From Penium margaritaceum (Eukaryota > Streptophyta > Zygnematophyceae > Desmidiales > Peniaceae), in assembly GCA_023375785.1 (NCBI GenBank), contig SZWC01006868.1, positions 57,135-109,426 of the forward strand: a DNA stretch of 52,292 nt. Direction: 5' to 3'. Position numbers and translations under genes: made by a program. Shown here piece by piece: positions 32,239-43,900 of the stretch. Below the pieces are notes generated by a model. It did not search any database. It worked only from the letters and a program-made list of their open reading frames with translations, and was not told the DNA's origin. Position 1 is the stretch's first letter. Every line of letters starts with the position of its first letter.

Positions 32239-33180
32239 TGTTGAAATCTACATACCAAAATCTTTAAGAATATTCAAACGCAGTATTCTGATGAGTCAAC
32301 TCTTTCAACTCTCTACTCAATGGTTGGTGATGCTCTCTCATACACGTATTACCACTCACACACACACGCACTCTTGCCTGAATAATGTCACTGACTATGC
32401 GATTCAAGAGCACAAGCTGAAGGCACGGTTACACAACTTGTCTCACAAGCTTTCCAATGGTACCAAGCTTGTTCAAAATGGTTACATACAGACAAAGTAA
32501 TAGCAAATACAAACCTACGGCTACTTATATGTCTGTACTAATTAAGAGCTGAAAAGTACAATTGTTGAGTAGTCTGGTATCCTTGTGTCTTCGGGTTCGT
32601 AGTCACAGGATCTGCCCGACACTGCTTGATGATCTTCGATAATCGACAAACCAAGGTTGGCAAATGCCCAGCGCCCTCGGTGCGATCCACGGACGAGATC
32701 GTTCGGATTTGCGGTAGCTTCTCATAGCCGCCGATCTCTCGGCCGGTTGTCTCGAGATGACGGATGGTGCGCACCTCTTGACTCAGCAACGGCCGGGATC
32801 ATTCCAGCTACCTTCGCACGAATCATGAGCGCAGGATCCATCTTTAGAAGGAACTGTATCTTCCGCATGCTCGTGTTCCTCACCACGTCAGCAGACTCAA
32901 AGTCGAGAGGAGCTAATGGTCACACTATCGCTTCGTCTGCAGGACCACATACCCTGTTTGTCCACAACCTGTCCATATGTATCTTGTCTATGAGAGTTAG
33001 TCTGTCAGCTCTTCGGAGCTCCCATAGGATGAGTAGAGATAGTAGGGCTCCGGATGGATGGATCAGTGGGATGCTTAAAGAGGTCTGCCCATAGCCATAC
33101 CATGCCCCGTCATGTAGGATAGACAGGAGGGTCAAGAGAGAGAGATGGGAATCTCTCTCTCGGCCCTCTTGTTCTTTACG
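32239..33180. other. Unassigned segment, possible solo LTR
   Basis: About 940 bp between the truncated LTR and the array. It starts TGTTGAAATC and ends near TCTTTAC against decamers. It includes a CA microsatellite near 32357 and a hairpin at 33136-33161. On the minus strand, short frames look protein-like (RKIQFLLKMDPALMIRAKVA before about 32790, then in another frame TIRHLETTGREIGGYEKL to 32538). They may be one frameshifted coding relic; no family is recognised. The segment could be a solo LTR or a mosaic. Confidence 0.4.
33136..33161. other. Perfect 11-bp hairpin
   Basis: GAGAGAGAGAT, loop GGGA, ATCTCTCTCTC. An outer AGGG/CCCT pairing can extend it. It lies about 20 bp before the minisatellite restarts. 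Confidence 0.8.
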
Positions 33181-34020
33181 AGTTGTTGCGAGTTTTTACG
33201 AGTAGTTGCGTGTGGTTGCGAGTGGCTGATAGTGGTTGAAAGTGGTTACGAGTGGTTGTGAGTGGTTGCGATTAATTACGAGTTGTTGCGAGTGGGTTTG
33301 AGTTGTTGCAAGAGGTTGCGAGTGGTTGCGAGTGGTTGCAAGTGGTTGCAAGTGGTTGCAAGTGGTTGCGAGTGGTTTGGTGTGGTTGCAAGTGGTTGTG
33401 GGTGGTTGCAAGTGGTTGCGAGTGGCTGCAAGAGGCTGCGAGTGGTTGCAAGAGGTTTTGAGTGGTTGCGAGTGGTTACGAGTGGTTGCGTCTGGTTGCA
33501 AGTGGTTGCGAGTGCTTGTGAGTGGTTGCGAGTGGTTGCCAGTGGTTGCGAGTGGTTGCGAGTGGTTGTGAGTGGGTGCGAATGGTTGCGAGTGGTTGCG
33601 AGTAGTTTTTGTGTGGTTGCAAGTGGTTGCAAGTGGTTGCGAGTGGTTACGAGAAGTTGCGAGTGGTTACGTATGGTTGCGAGTGGTTGCGAGTGGTTGT
33701 GAGTGGTTGCCAGCGGTTACAAGTGCTTGCGAGTGGTTGCGAGTGGTCACGAGTGGTTACGAGTGGTTGTGAGTGGTTGCGAGAGGTTGCAAGTGGGTGC
33801 GAGTGGTTGTAAATGGATGCAAGTGGTTGCGAGTGGTTGTGAGTCGTTGCGAGTGGTTGCGAGTGGTTGCGAGTGGTTATGAGTGGTTGAGAGTGGTTGC
33901 TAGTGGTTCCGCGTGGTTGCTAGTGGTTGCGAGTGGTTGCGAGTGGTTGCGAGTGGCTGCGAGTGGTGAAGAGCGGTCGCGGGTGGTTGTGACTGGTTGC
34001 AAGTGGTTGCGAGTGGTTGC

Positions 34021-34500
34021 GAGTGGTTACGAGTGGTTACGAGTGGTTGTGAGTGGTTGCGAGTGGTTGCGAGCGGTTGCGAGTGGGTACGAGCCATTGC
34101 GAGCGGTTGCGAGTGATTCTGGGCGGTTGCGAGCGGTTGCGAGCAGTTACAAGCGGTTGCAAGCGGTTGCGAGTGGTTGCGAGTGGTTACGAGTGGTTAC
34201 GAGTGGTTGTGAGTGGTTGCGAGTGGTTGCGAGCGGTTGCGAGTGGGTACGAGCCATTGCGAGCGGTTGCGAGTGATTCTGGGCGGTTGCGAGCGGTTGC
34301 GAGCAGTTACAAGCGGTTGCAAGCGGTTGCGAGTGGTTGCGAGTGGTTACGAGTGGTTACGAGTGGTTGTGAGTGGTTGCGAGTGGTTGCGAGCGGTTGC
34401 GAGTGGGTACGAGCCATTGCGAGCGGTTGCGAGTGATTCTGGGCGGTTGCGAGCGGTTGCGAGCAGTTACAAGCGGTTGCAAGCGGTTGCGAGTGGTTGC
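34021..34500 (-). repeat. Higher-order block, 3 x 160 bp
   Basis: Sixteen decamers per unit. GAGCCATTGC marks 34091, 34251 and 34411, and GAGTGATTCT GGGCGGTTGC follows in each. The unit is rich in GAGCGG variants that are rare elsewhere. Confidence 0.93.
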
Positions 34501-34559
34501 GAGTGGTTACGAGTGGTTGCGAGTGGTTGCGAGTGGTTGCGACTGGTTGCCAGTGGTTG

Positions 34560-35215
34560 CGAGTGGTTGCGAGTGGTTGTGGTTGGTTTCGAGTGGTTGC
34601 GAGTGGTCACGAGTGGTCGCGAGTGGTTGCGAGTAGTTGGGAGTGGCTGAGAGTGGTTGCGGGTGATTATGAGTGGTTGCGAGTGGTTTCGAGTGGTTGT
34701 GAGTGGTTGCGAGTCGTTGCGAGTGGTTCTGAGTGGTTGCGAGTGGTTGCAAGTGGTTACGATTGGTTGCAAGTGGTTTTGTGTGGTTTCAAGTTGTTGT
34801 GAGTGGATGTAAGTGGTTGTGAGTGGTTGGGTATGGTTGCGAGTTGTTGCAAGTGGTTGTGAGTGGTTGTGACAAGTTTTGAGTGGTTACGTATGGTTGC
34901 GAGTCGTTGTGAGGGGTTGCTAGTGATTGTGAGTGGTTGCAAGTGGTTGCAAGTGATTGTGAGTGGTTGCAAGTGGTTGCGAGTGGTTGGGAGTGGTTGC
35001 CAGTGGTTGCAAGCGGTTGCGAGTGGTTGTGACAAGTTGTGAGTGGTTGCGTATGGTTGTGAGTGGTTGCAAGTAGTTGCAAGTGGTTGCGAGTGGTTGC
35101 GAGTGGTTACAAGTGGTTACGAGTGCTTGCGAGTGGTTGTGAGTGGTTGTGAGTGGTTTCGAGAGGTTGCGAGTGGTTGCGAGTGGTTGTGAGTGGTTGT
35201 GAGTGAATGCGAGTG
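34560..35215 (-). repeat. Inverted copy of array segment 67-560
   Basis: Read on the minus strand, the landmark variants of 67-560 appear in reverse-complement order: GCATTCACTC and GCAAGCACTCGTAACC near 35105-35205, CACTCACAACTTGTC near 35030-35050, TTACATCCACTCACAACAAC and TTGAAACCACACAAAACC near 34770-34820, AATCACCCGCAACC near 34660, and CTCGAAACCAACC near 34585. The inverted copy is about 160 bp longer than 67-560, so some decamers were gained or lost. Confidence 0.8.
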
Positions 35216-35890
35216 GTTGCAAGTTGTTGTGAGTGGTTGCGAGTGGTTGCGAGTGGTGTTGTGTGGTTGTGTGTCGTTGCAAGTGGTTGTAAGTAATTGC
35301 GAGTGGCTGCGAGTTGTTGCGAGTGATTGCGAGTGGTTGCAAGTGGTTGTAAGTGGTTGCAAGTGGTTGCAAGTAGTTGCAACTGGTTGCGAGTTGCTGC
35401 AAGTGGTTGCGAGTGGCTGCGAGTGGTTGCGAGTCGTTGCGAGTGGTTGCGAGTGGTTGCGAGTGATTGCAAGTGGTTGCGAGTGGTTGCGAGTGGTTGC
35501 GAGTGGTTGCGAGTGATTGCAAGTGGTTGCGAGTGGTTGCGAGTGGTTTTGTGTGGTTGCAAGTGGTTGTGAGTGGATGTAAGTGGTTGTGAGTGGTTGC
35601 GTATGGTTGCGTATGGTTGCTAGTGGTTGCGAGCGATTGCGAGTGGTTGCGAGAAGTTGCGAGTGGTTATGTATGGTTACGAGTGGTTGTGACGGGTTGG
35701 GAGTGGTTGCCAGTGGTTGCGAGTGGTTACAATTGGTTGCGAGTGCTTACGAGTGGTTATGAGTGGTTGTGAGTGGTTTCGAGAAGTTGCGAGTGGTTGC
35801 GAGTGGTTGTGAGTGGTTGTGAGTGATTCCGAGTTGTTGCGAGTGGTTCTGACTGATAGCGAGTGGTTGCGAGTGGTTGTGAGTGGTTGC

Positions 35891-36050
35891 GAGTGGTTGC
35901 GAGTGGTTGCGAGTGGTTGCGAATGGTTGCGAGTGGTTGCTAATGGTTCTGAGTGGTTGCTAGTTATTGCGAGTGGTTGCGAGTGGTTGCGAGTGGTTGC
36001 GAATGGTTGCGAGTGGTTGCTAATGGTTCTGAGTGGTTGCTAGTTATTGC
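35891..36050 (-). repeat. Higher-order block, 2 x 80 bp
   Basis: Two identical 80-bp units, each with GAATGGTTGC, TAATGGTTCT and TAGTTATTGC. Confidence 0.92.
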
Positions 36051-36480
36051 GAGTGGTTGCGAGTGGTTGCGAGTAATTTTGAGTGGTTGTAAGTGGTTGT
36101 GAGTGGTTGCAAGTGGTTGTGAGCCGTTGCGAGCGGGTGCGAGCGGGTGCGAGCGGTTGCAAGCAGTTGCGAGCGGTTGCAAGTGGTTGCGAGTGGTTGC
36201 GAGTGGTTGCGAGTGGTTGCAAGTGGTTGCAAGTGGTTGCAAGTGGTTGTGAGTAGTTGCGAGTGGTTGCCAGTGGTTGCCAGTGGTTGCGAGTGGTTGC
36301 GAATGGTTACGAGTGGTTGCGAATGGTTGCGAGTGGTTGTGAGCTGTTGCGAGTGGTTGCGAGTGGTTGCGAGTGCTCGCGGGTGGTTGCAAGTGGTTGC
36401 GAGTGGTTGCGAGTGGTTGCGGGTGGTTGCGAGTGGTGTTGTGTGGTTGCGTGTGGTTGCAAGTGGTTGCGAGTGGTTAC

Positions 36481-36660
36481 GAGTGGTTGCGAGTGGTTGC
36501 GAGTGCTCGCGGGTGGTTGCAAGTGGTTGCGAGTGGTTACGAGTGGTTGCGAGTGGTTGCGAGTGCTCGCGGGTGGTTGCAAGTGGTTGCGAGTGGTTAC
36601 GAGTGGTTGCGAGTGGTTGCGAGTGCTCGCGGGTGGTTGCAAGTGGTTGCGAGTGGTTGT
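36481..36660 (-). repeat. Higher-order block, 3 x 60 bp
   Basis: GAGTGCTCGC GGGTGGTTGC pairs at 36501, 36561 and 36621. A fourth, non-adjacent copy is at 36371. Confidence 0.92.
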
Positions 36661-37580
36661 GAGAGGTTGCGAGCGGTTACAAGTGCCTGCAAGTGGTTGC
36701 GAGTGGTTGCGAGTGGTTACGAGTGGTTGTGAGTGGTTGCGAGTGGATGTAAGTGATTTTGAGTGGTTGCAAGTGCTTGCGAGTGGTTGCGAGTGGTTGT
36801 GAGAGGTTGCGAGTGGTTGTGAGTGGTTGCAAGTGGTTGGGAGTGGTTGCCACTGGTTGTGAGTGGTTGCGAGTGGTTTCGAATTGTTGCGAGCGGTTAC
36901 AAGTGGTTGCGAGTGCTTGCGAGTGGTTGTGAGTGGTTGTGAGTTGCTACGAGTAGTTGCGAGTCGTTGCGAGTGGTCGTGAGTGGTTGTGAGTAGTTGC
37001 GAGTAGTTGTGAGTTATTGCGAGAGGTTGTGGGTGGTTGCGAGTAGTTGGGAGTGGTTGCAAGTGGTTGCTAGTGGTTCCCAGTGGTTGCTAGTGGTTAC
37101 GAGTGGTTGCAAGTGGTTGCGAGTGGTTTCGAGTAGTTGCGAGTGGTTGCGAGTGGTTGCAAGTGGTTGCGAGTGGTTACGAGCAGTTGCGACTGGGTGC
37201 GAGCGGTTGCGACTGGTTGTGAGCGGTTGGGAGCGGTTGCGAGCGGTATCAAGCGGTTGCGAGCAGTTGCGAGTGGTTGCGAGTGGGTGCGAGTGGTTGT
37301 GAGTGGTTGCAAGTGGTTGTGAGTGGTTGCGGGTGGTTGCGAGTGGTTGCGAGTGATTGCGAGTAGTTTTGAGGAGTTGCGAGTGGTTGGGAGTGGTTGC
37401 GAGTGGTTGGGAGTGGTTGTGAGTGATTGGTAGTGGTTGCGACTGGTTGCGATTGGTCGCGAGTAGTTGCGAGTGGTTGCAAGTGGTTACGAGTTGTTAC
37501 CAGTAGTTGCGAGTGGTTGCGAGTGGTTGGGAGTGGTTGCGAGTGGTTGTGAGTGGTTGTGAGTGGCTGCAAGTGGTTGC

Positions 37581-39238
37581 AAAACCATTGTTTCTCCCAC
37601 TGACCATTTGTGACTCGTGTTATGGGTTGTGAACGTTTACCACCCATATTGAAACTCTTTGGTCATGGTCAGTGACATATGCCTAGTTTGGTTGTTCAGT
37701 GTGCATAGTAGCCACACTGTGCCACTACTTATTGAAGTTTTTTGTCCTTTCTAGTCAATACATAGGGTTCCCAAACTATTGTCTCTCCCTCTGACCATTT
37801 ATGACTCGTGTTACTAGTTGTCAATGTTGACCACACATAATGGATTTGTTGGGCATAGCCAGTGACATATGCATCATTTGGTTGGTCACTATGCACGCTA
37901 GCCACACCGTGCCACTACTTGTTGAAGCTCTTTGTACTTGCTAGTTGATAACTAGTATTCCCAACCCATTGTTTTTCCCTCGGACCATTTGTGACTCGTG
38001 TTATGAGTTTTCAACGTTGACCACACAATGTGAAATCATTCTGGTCATGGTTAGTGGCATATGCCTACTTTGGTTTGTCACTGTACATGGTTGCCACGCT
38101 GTGTCCCTACATATTGAGGGTCTTTATGCTTTCTAGTTGATAGATAGTATTCCCAAACCATTGTTACCACCCCCTAACCATCTGTGACTCTTGTTGTGAG
38201 TTGTCAATGTTTACCACGTGAAGTGAAATTCTTTGGTCATGGTCAGTGACATATGCATACTTTGGCTGGTGACTGTGCATGGTAGCCACACTGTGTCACT
38301 ACATCTTGAAGGTCTTTGTACTTGCTAGTCGATAACTAGTATTCACAAACCATTGTTTCCCCCTCTGACCATTTGTGAGTCGTGTTATGAGTTGTCAGAG
38401 TTGACCACACATAGTGACATTCTTTGGTCATGGTCAGTGACACGTGCCTACTTTGGTTGGTCATTGTACATGGTAGCCACACTGTGCCACTACTTACTGA
38501 AGGTCCTTGTGCTTGCTAGTTGATACCTGGCTTTCCCAAACCATTGTTTCCCCCTCTGACCATTTGTGACTCGTATTATGGGTTTTCAACGTTGACCATC
38601 GGATTTCTTTCATCAAAGGCTTTATATGTGCCTACTTTGGCCGGTCATTGTGCATGGTAGCCACACTGTGCTACTACTTATTAAAGGTCATTGTACTTGC
38701 TAATTGAAAGATAATATTCCGAAACCATTGTTTCTCCCTCTGACAATTTGTGACTCGTGTTATGGGTTCTGAACGTTGACCACCCACATTGAAATTCTTT
38801 GGTCATGGTCAGTGACATATTCCTAGTTTGGTTGTTCGGTGTGCATAGTAGCCATACTGTGCCACTACTTATTGGAGTTTTTTGTCATTTCTAGTCAATA
38901 CAAAGGGTTCCCAAACCATTGTCTCTCCCTCTGACCATTTATGACTCGTGTTATGAGTTGTCAATTTTGACCACACATAGTGGATTTGTTGGTCATAGTC
39001 AGTGACGTATGCATCATTTGGGTGGTCACCATGCACGCTAGCCACACCGTGCCACTACTTGTTGAAGGTCTTTGTACTTGCTAGTTGATAACTAGTATTC
39101 CCAACCCATTGTTTTTCCCTCTGACCATTTGTGACTCGTGTTATGAGTTTTCAACGTTGACCACACAATGTGAAATTATTTTGGTCATGGTTAGTGGCAT
39201 ATGCCTACTTTGGTTTGTCACTGTACATGGTTGTCACG
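37581..39238. repeat. 190-bp satellite, first block (A-B-C-D-E-F-A-B-C)
   Basis: Tandem monomers of about 190 bp start at ACCATTGTTTC...CTGACCATTTGTGACTCG near 37583, 37774, 37963, 38157, 38350, 38540, 38724, 38913 and 39103. Six types are separable by the middle motif: A GAACGTTGACCACCCATA, B GTCAATGTTGACCACACATA, C TTTTCAACGTTGACCACACACTG, D TTGACCACGTGAAGTG, E GTCAAAGTTGACCACACATAG, F TTGACCACACACAGCGGA. They follow the order A to F and then restart. The ninth monomer breaks off at 39238. Short frames here are not genes. Confidence 0.93.
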
Positions 39239-39357
39239 CGAGGTATAGTTAATTTATGTCCTTTTATACACACGAAGACCTCTGTATTAGCTTACTTGTT
39301 GTCATGGTAGTTTCTTGGGATTTCTTCGCGTGGAGAAGCGGGGGGGGGAAGGGGGGA
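39239..39357. other. Insert, left part, ending in a poly-G run
   Basis: Non-satellite sequence starting after GGTTGTCACG in a C monomer. It ends with a run of nine G, AA and six to seven G at 39339-39357, against the gap. No gene is seen. Confidence 0.7.
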
Positions 39358-40236
39358 NNNNNNNNNNNNNNNNNNNNNNNNNNNNNNNNNNNNNNNNNNN
39401 NNNNNNNNNNNNNNNNNNNNNNNNNNNNNNNNNNNNNNNNNNNNNNNNNNNNNNNNNNNNNNNNNNNNNNNNNNNNNNNNNNNNNNNNNNNNNNNNNNNN
39501 NNNNNNNNNNNNNNNNNNNNNNNNNNNNNNNNNNNNNNNNNNNNNNNNNNNNNNNNNNNNNNNNNNNNNNNNNNNNNNNNNNNNNNNNNNNNNNNNNNNN
39601 NNNNNNNNNNNNNNNNNNNNNNNNNNNNNNNNNNNNNNNNNNNNNNNNNNNNNNNNNNNNNNNNNNNNNNNNNNNNNNNNNNNNNNNNNNNNNNNNNNNN
39701 NNNNNNNNNNNNNNNNNNNNNNNNNNNNNNNNNNNNNNNNNNNNNNNNNNNNNNNNNNNNNNNNNNNNNNNNNNNNNNNNNNNNNNNNNNNNNNNNNNNN
39801 NNNNNNNNNNNNNNNNNNNNNNNNNNNNNNNNNNNNNNNNNNNNNNNNNNNNNNNNNNNNNNNNNNNNNNNNNNNNNNNNNNNNNNNNNNNNNNNNNNNN
39901 NNNNNNNNNNNNNNNNNNNNNNNNNNNNNNNNNNNNNNNNNNNNNNNNNNNNNNNNNNNNNNNNNNNNNNNNNNNNNNNNNNNNNNNNNNNNNNNNNNNN
40001 NNNNNNNNNNNNNNNNNNNNNNNNNNNNNNNNNNNNNNNNNNNNNNNNNNNNNNNNNNNNNNNNNNNNNNNNNNNNNNNNNNNNNNNNNNNNNNNNNNNN
40101 NNNNNNNNNNNNNNNNNNNNNNNNNNNNNNNNNNNNNNNNNNNNNNNNNNNNNNNNNNNNNNNNNNNNNNNNNNNNNNNNNNNNNNNNNNNNNNNNNNNN
40201 NNNNNNNNNNNNNNNNNNNNNNNNNNNNNNNNNNNN
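39358..40236. other. Assembly gap (879 N)
   Basis: A run of N flanked on the left by a long G-rich homopolymer and on the right by AGGGGGA. The true length is unknown. Confidence 1.
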
Positions 40237-40249
40237 AGGGGGAAATGTA

Positions 40250-40580
40250 TGGAGCAAGTGTATGGGATAGTGTATCACTGTCTGCGTGGTATGTGTGTTG
40301 CATGCATACACATGTGTACTGTATAGTTTGATGTCTTCCTTGGTGTGAGTGGTCAATGATGGAGAGGAGGAGGGATGGTGGAGGGAAGAGTGTATGGGGT
40401 AAGTGTATAGGGTAGTGTATCACCGTGTAGGTAGTAAGTGTATTGTTTTCATACACGTGTGTATTGTATGATTATATATGGTTTTAGTGATCACTTAAGT
40501 GTACACTAACGTATGTGGTATTGTATCACTCTTTGGGTAGAAGTGTACCTAATTTATATGCTTGTGTATCGTGATTTCAC
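40250..40580. repeat. Three diverged TG-rich tandem repeats
   Basis: GTATCACTG-like starts at 40272, 40417 and 40523 are followed by similar GTATGTGTGTTG, CATACACATGTGTA and TGTATAG-like blocks. Spacing is 145 and 106 bp. Confidence 0.6.
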
Positions 40581-40822
40581 ATGCATTCCTTTCTTATGGG
40601 TGCAAATGAGAGATGAAAATGTCTATACACAAAAAGAGTTTTTTTTTTAATGTGTGAAGGAATATTTTGAAGCCAGGTATTTTATTTTGAAAATGACTCT
40701 GAGTCATAATTTGATGATTAAATATGATGTGCATTGTGCAACGGTTGTATAATCCTCAAAATCGTTCACACAAATGTGCCTTTTATGTTATATCCTACGT
40801 GTCTTTACCATGTGCTTAGTGT

Positions 40823-40893
40823 GATGGAGGGCAAGCTGAATTTCTTTTCACAATTTCTAATATTGTGAAAAGAAATTCAACTTGCCCTCCATC
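40823..40893. repeat. Foldback with 32-bp arms
   Basis: The left arm 40823-40854 begins GATGGAGGGCAAG and the right arm 40862-40893 ends CTTGCCCTCCATC. The arms are inverted with one mismatch, and the loop is TTCTAAT. It resembles a foldback or hairpin-precursor sequence. No terminal repeats or target-site duplication could be assigned. Confidence 0.9.
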
Positions 40894-40948
40894 TTATTCT
40901 ATTTCTATTACATCACCATATGATACATGCATACCCAATACACAGGGG

Positions 40949-43900
40949 TCTTGGACCATTGTCTCTCCCTCTGACCATTTGTGACTCGTGTTATGAGTTG
41001 TCAATGTTGACCACACATTGTGAATTTCTTCGGTCATAGTCAGTGACGTATGCATCCTTTGGTTGGTCACTGTGTAGGCTAGCCACACCGTGCCACTACT
41101 TGTTGAAGGTCTTTGTACTTGCTAGTTGATAACTAGTGTTCCCAACCCATTGTCTTTCCCTCTGACCATTTGTGACTCATGTTATGGATTTTCAACATTA
41201 ACCACACACTGTGAAACTCTTTTGGTCATGGTTAGTGGCATATGCCTACTTCGGTTTGTCACTGTACATGGTTGCCACGCCGTGACACTGCGTATTGAAG
41301 GTTTTTGTGCTTCCTAGTTGATAGCTAGTGTCCCAAACCATTGTTATCACCTCTGAATATCTTTGACTCTTGTTGTGAGTTGTTAAAGTTGACCACGTGA
41401 AGTAAAAATCTTTTTTCATGGTCAGTTATTTATGCATACTTTGGCTTGTCACTGTGCATGGTAGCCACACTGTGCCACAACACATTGAAGTTCTTTTATT
41501 TGCTAGTCGATAACAAGTATCCACAAACCATTGTTTCCTCCTCTGAGCATTTGTGACTCGTGTTATGAGTTGTCAATGTTGACCACACATAGTGTTATTC
41601 TTTGGTCATGGTCAGTGACATATGCCTACTTTGGTTGGTTATTGTACATGGTAGCCACACCGTGCTACTACTTATTGAAGGTCCTTGTGCTTGTTATTTG
41701 ACACCTGGTGTTCCCAAACCATTGTTTCCCCCTCTGACAATTTGTGACTCGTATTATGAGTTGTCAACGTTGACCACACACATCGGATGTCTTTGGTCAA
41801 AGGCAGTACATATGCCTACATTGGTCGGTCATTGTGCATGGTAGCCACACCGTGCTACTACTTATTGAAGGTCATTGTACTTGCTAGTTTAAAACTTATA
41901 TTCCGGAACCATTGTTTCCCCCTGTGGCCATTTGTGACTCGTGTTATGGGTTGTGAACGTTGACCACCCATATTGAAATTCTTTGGTCATGGTCAGTGAA
42001 ATATGCCTAGTTTGCTTGTTCGGTGCACATAATAGCCACACTGTGCCACTACGTATTGAAGTTATTTATCCTTACTAGTTGGAACATAGGATTCCCAACC
42101 ATTGTCTCCCCCTCTGACCATTTGTGACTGGTGTTATGAGTTGTCAATGTTGACCACACATAGTGAATTTGTTTGGTCATAGTCAGTGACGTATGCATCC
42201 TTTGGTTGGTCACTGTGTACGCTAGCCACACCGTGCCTATACTTGTTGAAGGTCTTTATACTTGCTAGTTGATAACTAGTGTTCCCAAGCCATTGTTTTT
42301 CCCTCTGACCATTTTTTACTCGTGTTATAAGTTTTCAACGTTGACCACACACTGTGAAATTCTTTCGGTCATGGTCGGTGGCATATGCCTACTTTGATTT
42401 GTCACTGTACGTGGTTGTCACGCCGCGTCACTGCGTATTTAAGGTCTCTATGCGTTCTAGTTGATAGATAGTATTCCCAAACCATTGTTACCCCCCTCTG
42501 ACTATCTGTGACTCTTGGTGTGAGTTGTCAACGTTGACCACGTGAAGTGAAATTCTTTGGTCATGGGCAGTGACATATGCATACTTTGGTTTGTCAGTGT
42601 GCATGGTAGCCACACTGTGTCACTACATATTGAAGGTCTTTGTACTTGCTAGTCAATAACTAGTACTCACAAACCATTGTTTCCCCCTCTGACCATTTGT
42701 GACTCGTGTTGTGAGTTGTCCAAGTTGACCACACATAGTGGCATTCTTTGGTCATGGTCAGTGACACATGCCTACTTTGGTTTGTTATTGTACATGATAG
42801 CCACACCATGCCACTATTTATTGAAGGTCGTTGTGCTTGCTAGTTGATACCTGGTGTTCCCAAACCATTGTTTCCCCCTCTGACCATTTGTGACTTGTAT
42901 TTTGAGTTTTCAACGTTGACCACACACAGCGGATTTCTTTAGTCAAAGGTAGTACATATGCCTACTTTGGTCGGTCATTGTGCATGGTTGCCACACCGTG
43001 CTACTAGTTATTGAAGTTCATTATACTTGCTAGTTTAAAACTAATATTCCGAAACCATTTTTTTCCCTCTCTGACCATTTGTGACTCGTGTTATGGGTTG
43101 TGAACATTGACCACCCATATCGAATTTCTTCCGTCTTGGTCAGTGACATATGCCTAGTTTGGTTGTTTGGTGTGCATAGTAGCCGCACTGTGCCACTACT
43201 TATTGAAGATCTTTGTCCTTTCTAGTCAATACATATGGTTCCTAAACCATTGTCTCTCCCTCTGACCATGTGTGACTCGTGTTATGAGTTGTCAATGTTG
43301 ACCACACATAGTGGATTTGTTTGGTCATAGTCAGTGACGTATGCATCCTTTGGTTGGTCACTGTGCATGGTAGCCACACCGTGATACTACTTGTTGAAAA
43401 TATTTGTACTTTATAGCTAATAACTAGTGATCCCAGTCCATTGTTTTTCCCTCTGACCATTTGTGACTCGTGTTATGAGTTTTCAATGTTGACCACACAC
43501 TGTGAAATTCTTTTGGTCATGGTTAGTGGCATATGCCTACTTTGGTTTGTCACTGTACATGGTTGCCACCCTGTGTCACTGCGTATTGAAGGTCTTTGTC
43601 CTTTCTAGTTGATAGCTAGTGTTCCCAAACCATTGTTACCCCATCTGACTATCTGTGACTCTTGTTGTGAGTTGTCAATGTTGACCATGTGAAGTGAAAT
43701 TCTTTGGTCATGGTCAGTGACATATGCATACTTTGGTTTATCACTGTGCATGGTAGCCACACTGTGCCACTACATATGGAATGTCTGTGTACTTGCTAGT
43801 CGATAACTATTATTCACAAAATATTGTTTCCCCCTCTGACCATTTGTGACTCGTGTTATGAGTTGTCAAAGTCGGCCACACATAGTGACATTCTTTGGTC

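Larger units (their letters stand above)
33181..37580 (-). repeat. 10-bp minisatellite, inverted orientation, second part
   Basis: GAGTGGTTGC decamers on the + strand, mostly irregular, with higher-order blocks at 34021-34500, 35891-36050 and 36481-36660 and the inverted landmark copy at 34560-35215. It ends exactly where the 190-bp satellite begins. Confidence 0.95.
40237..40948. other. Insert, right part, AT-rich
   Basis: Sequence unlike the satellite, AT-rich after about 40450. It holds three diverged TG-rich repeats (40250-40580), a T10 run near 40639 and a long hairpin (40823-40893). The last bases (AATACACAGGGGTCTTGG) resemble the end of an A monomer, so satellite similarity may resume near 40937. 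No ORF with family features is seen. Confidence 0.7.

Noticed and set aside
1-37580. Telomeric repeat interpretation of the decamer array
   Set aside because: The unit does not resemble known short T/G-rich telomere repeats, is highly variable, and switches orientation internally.
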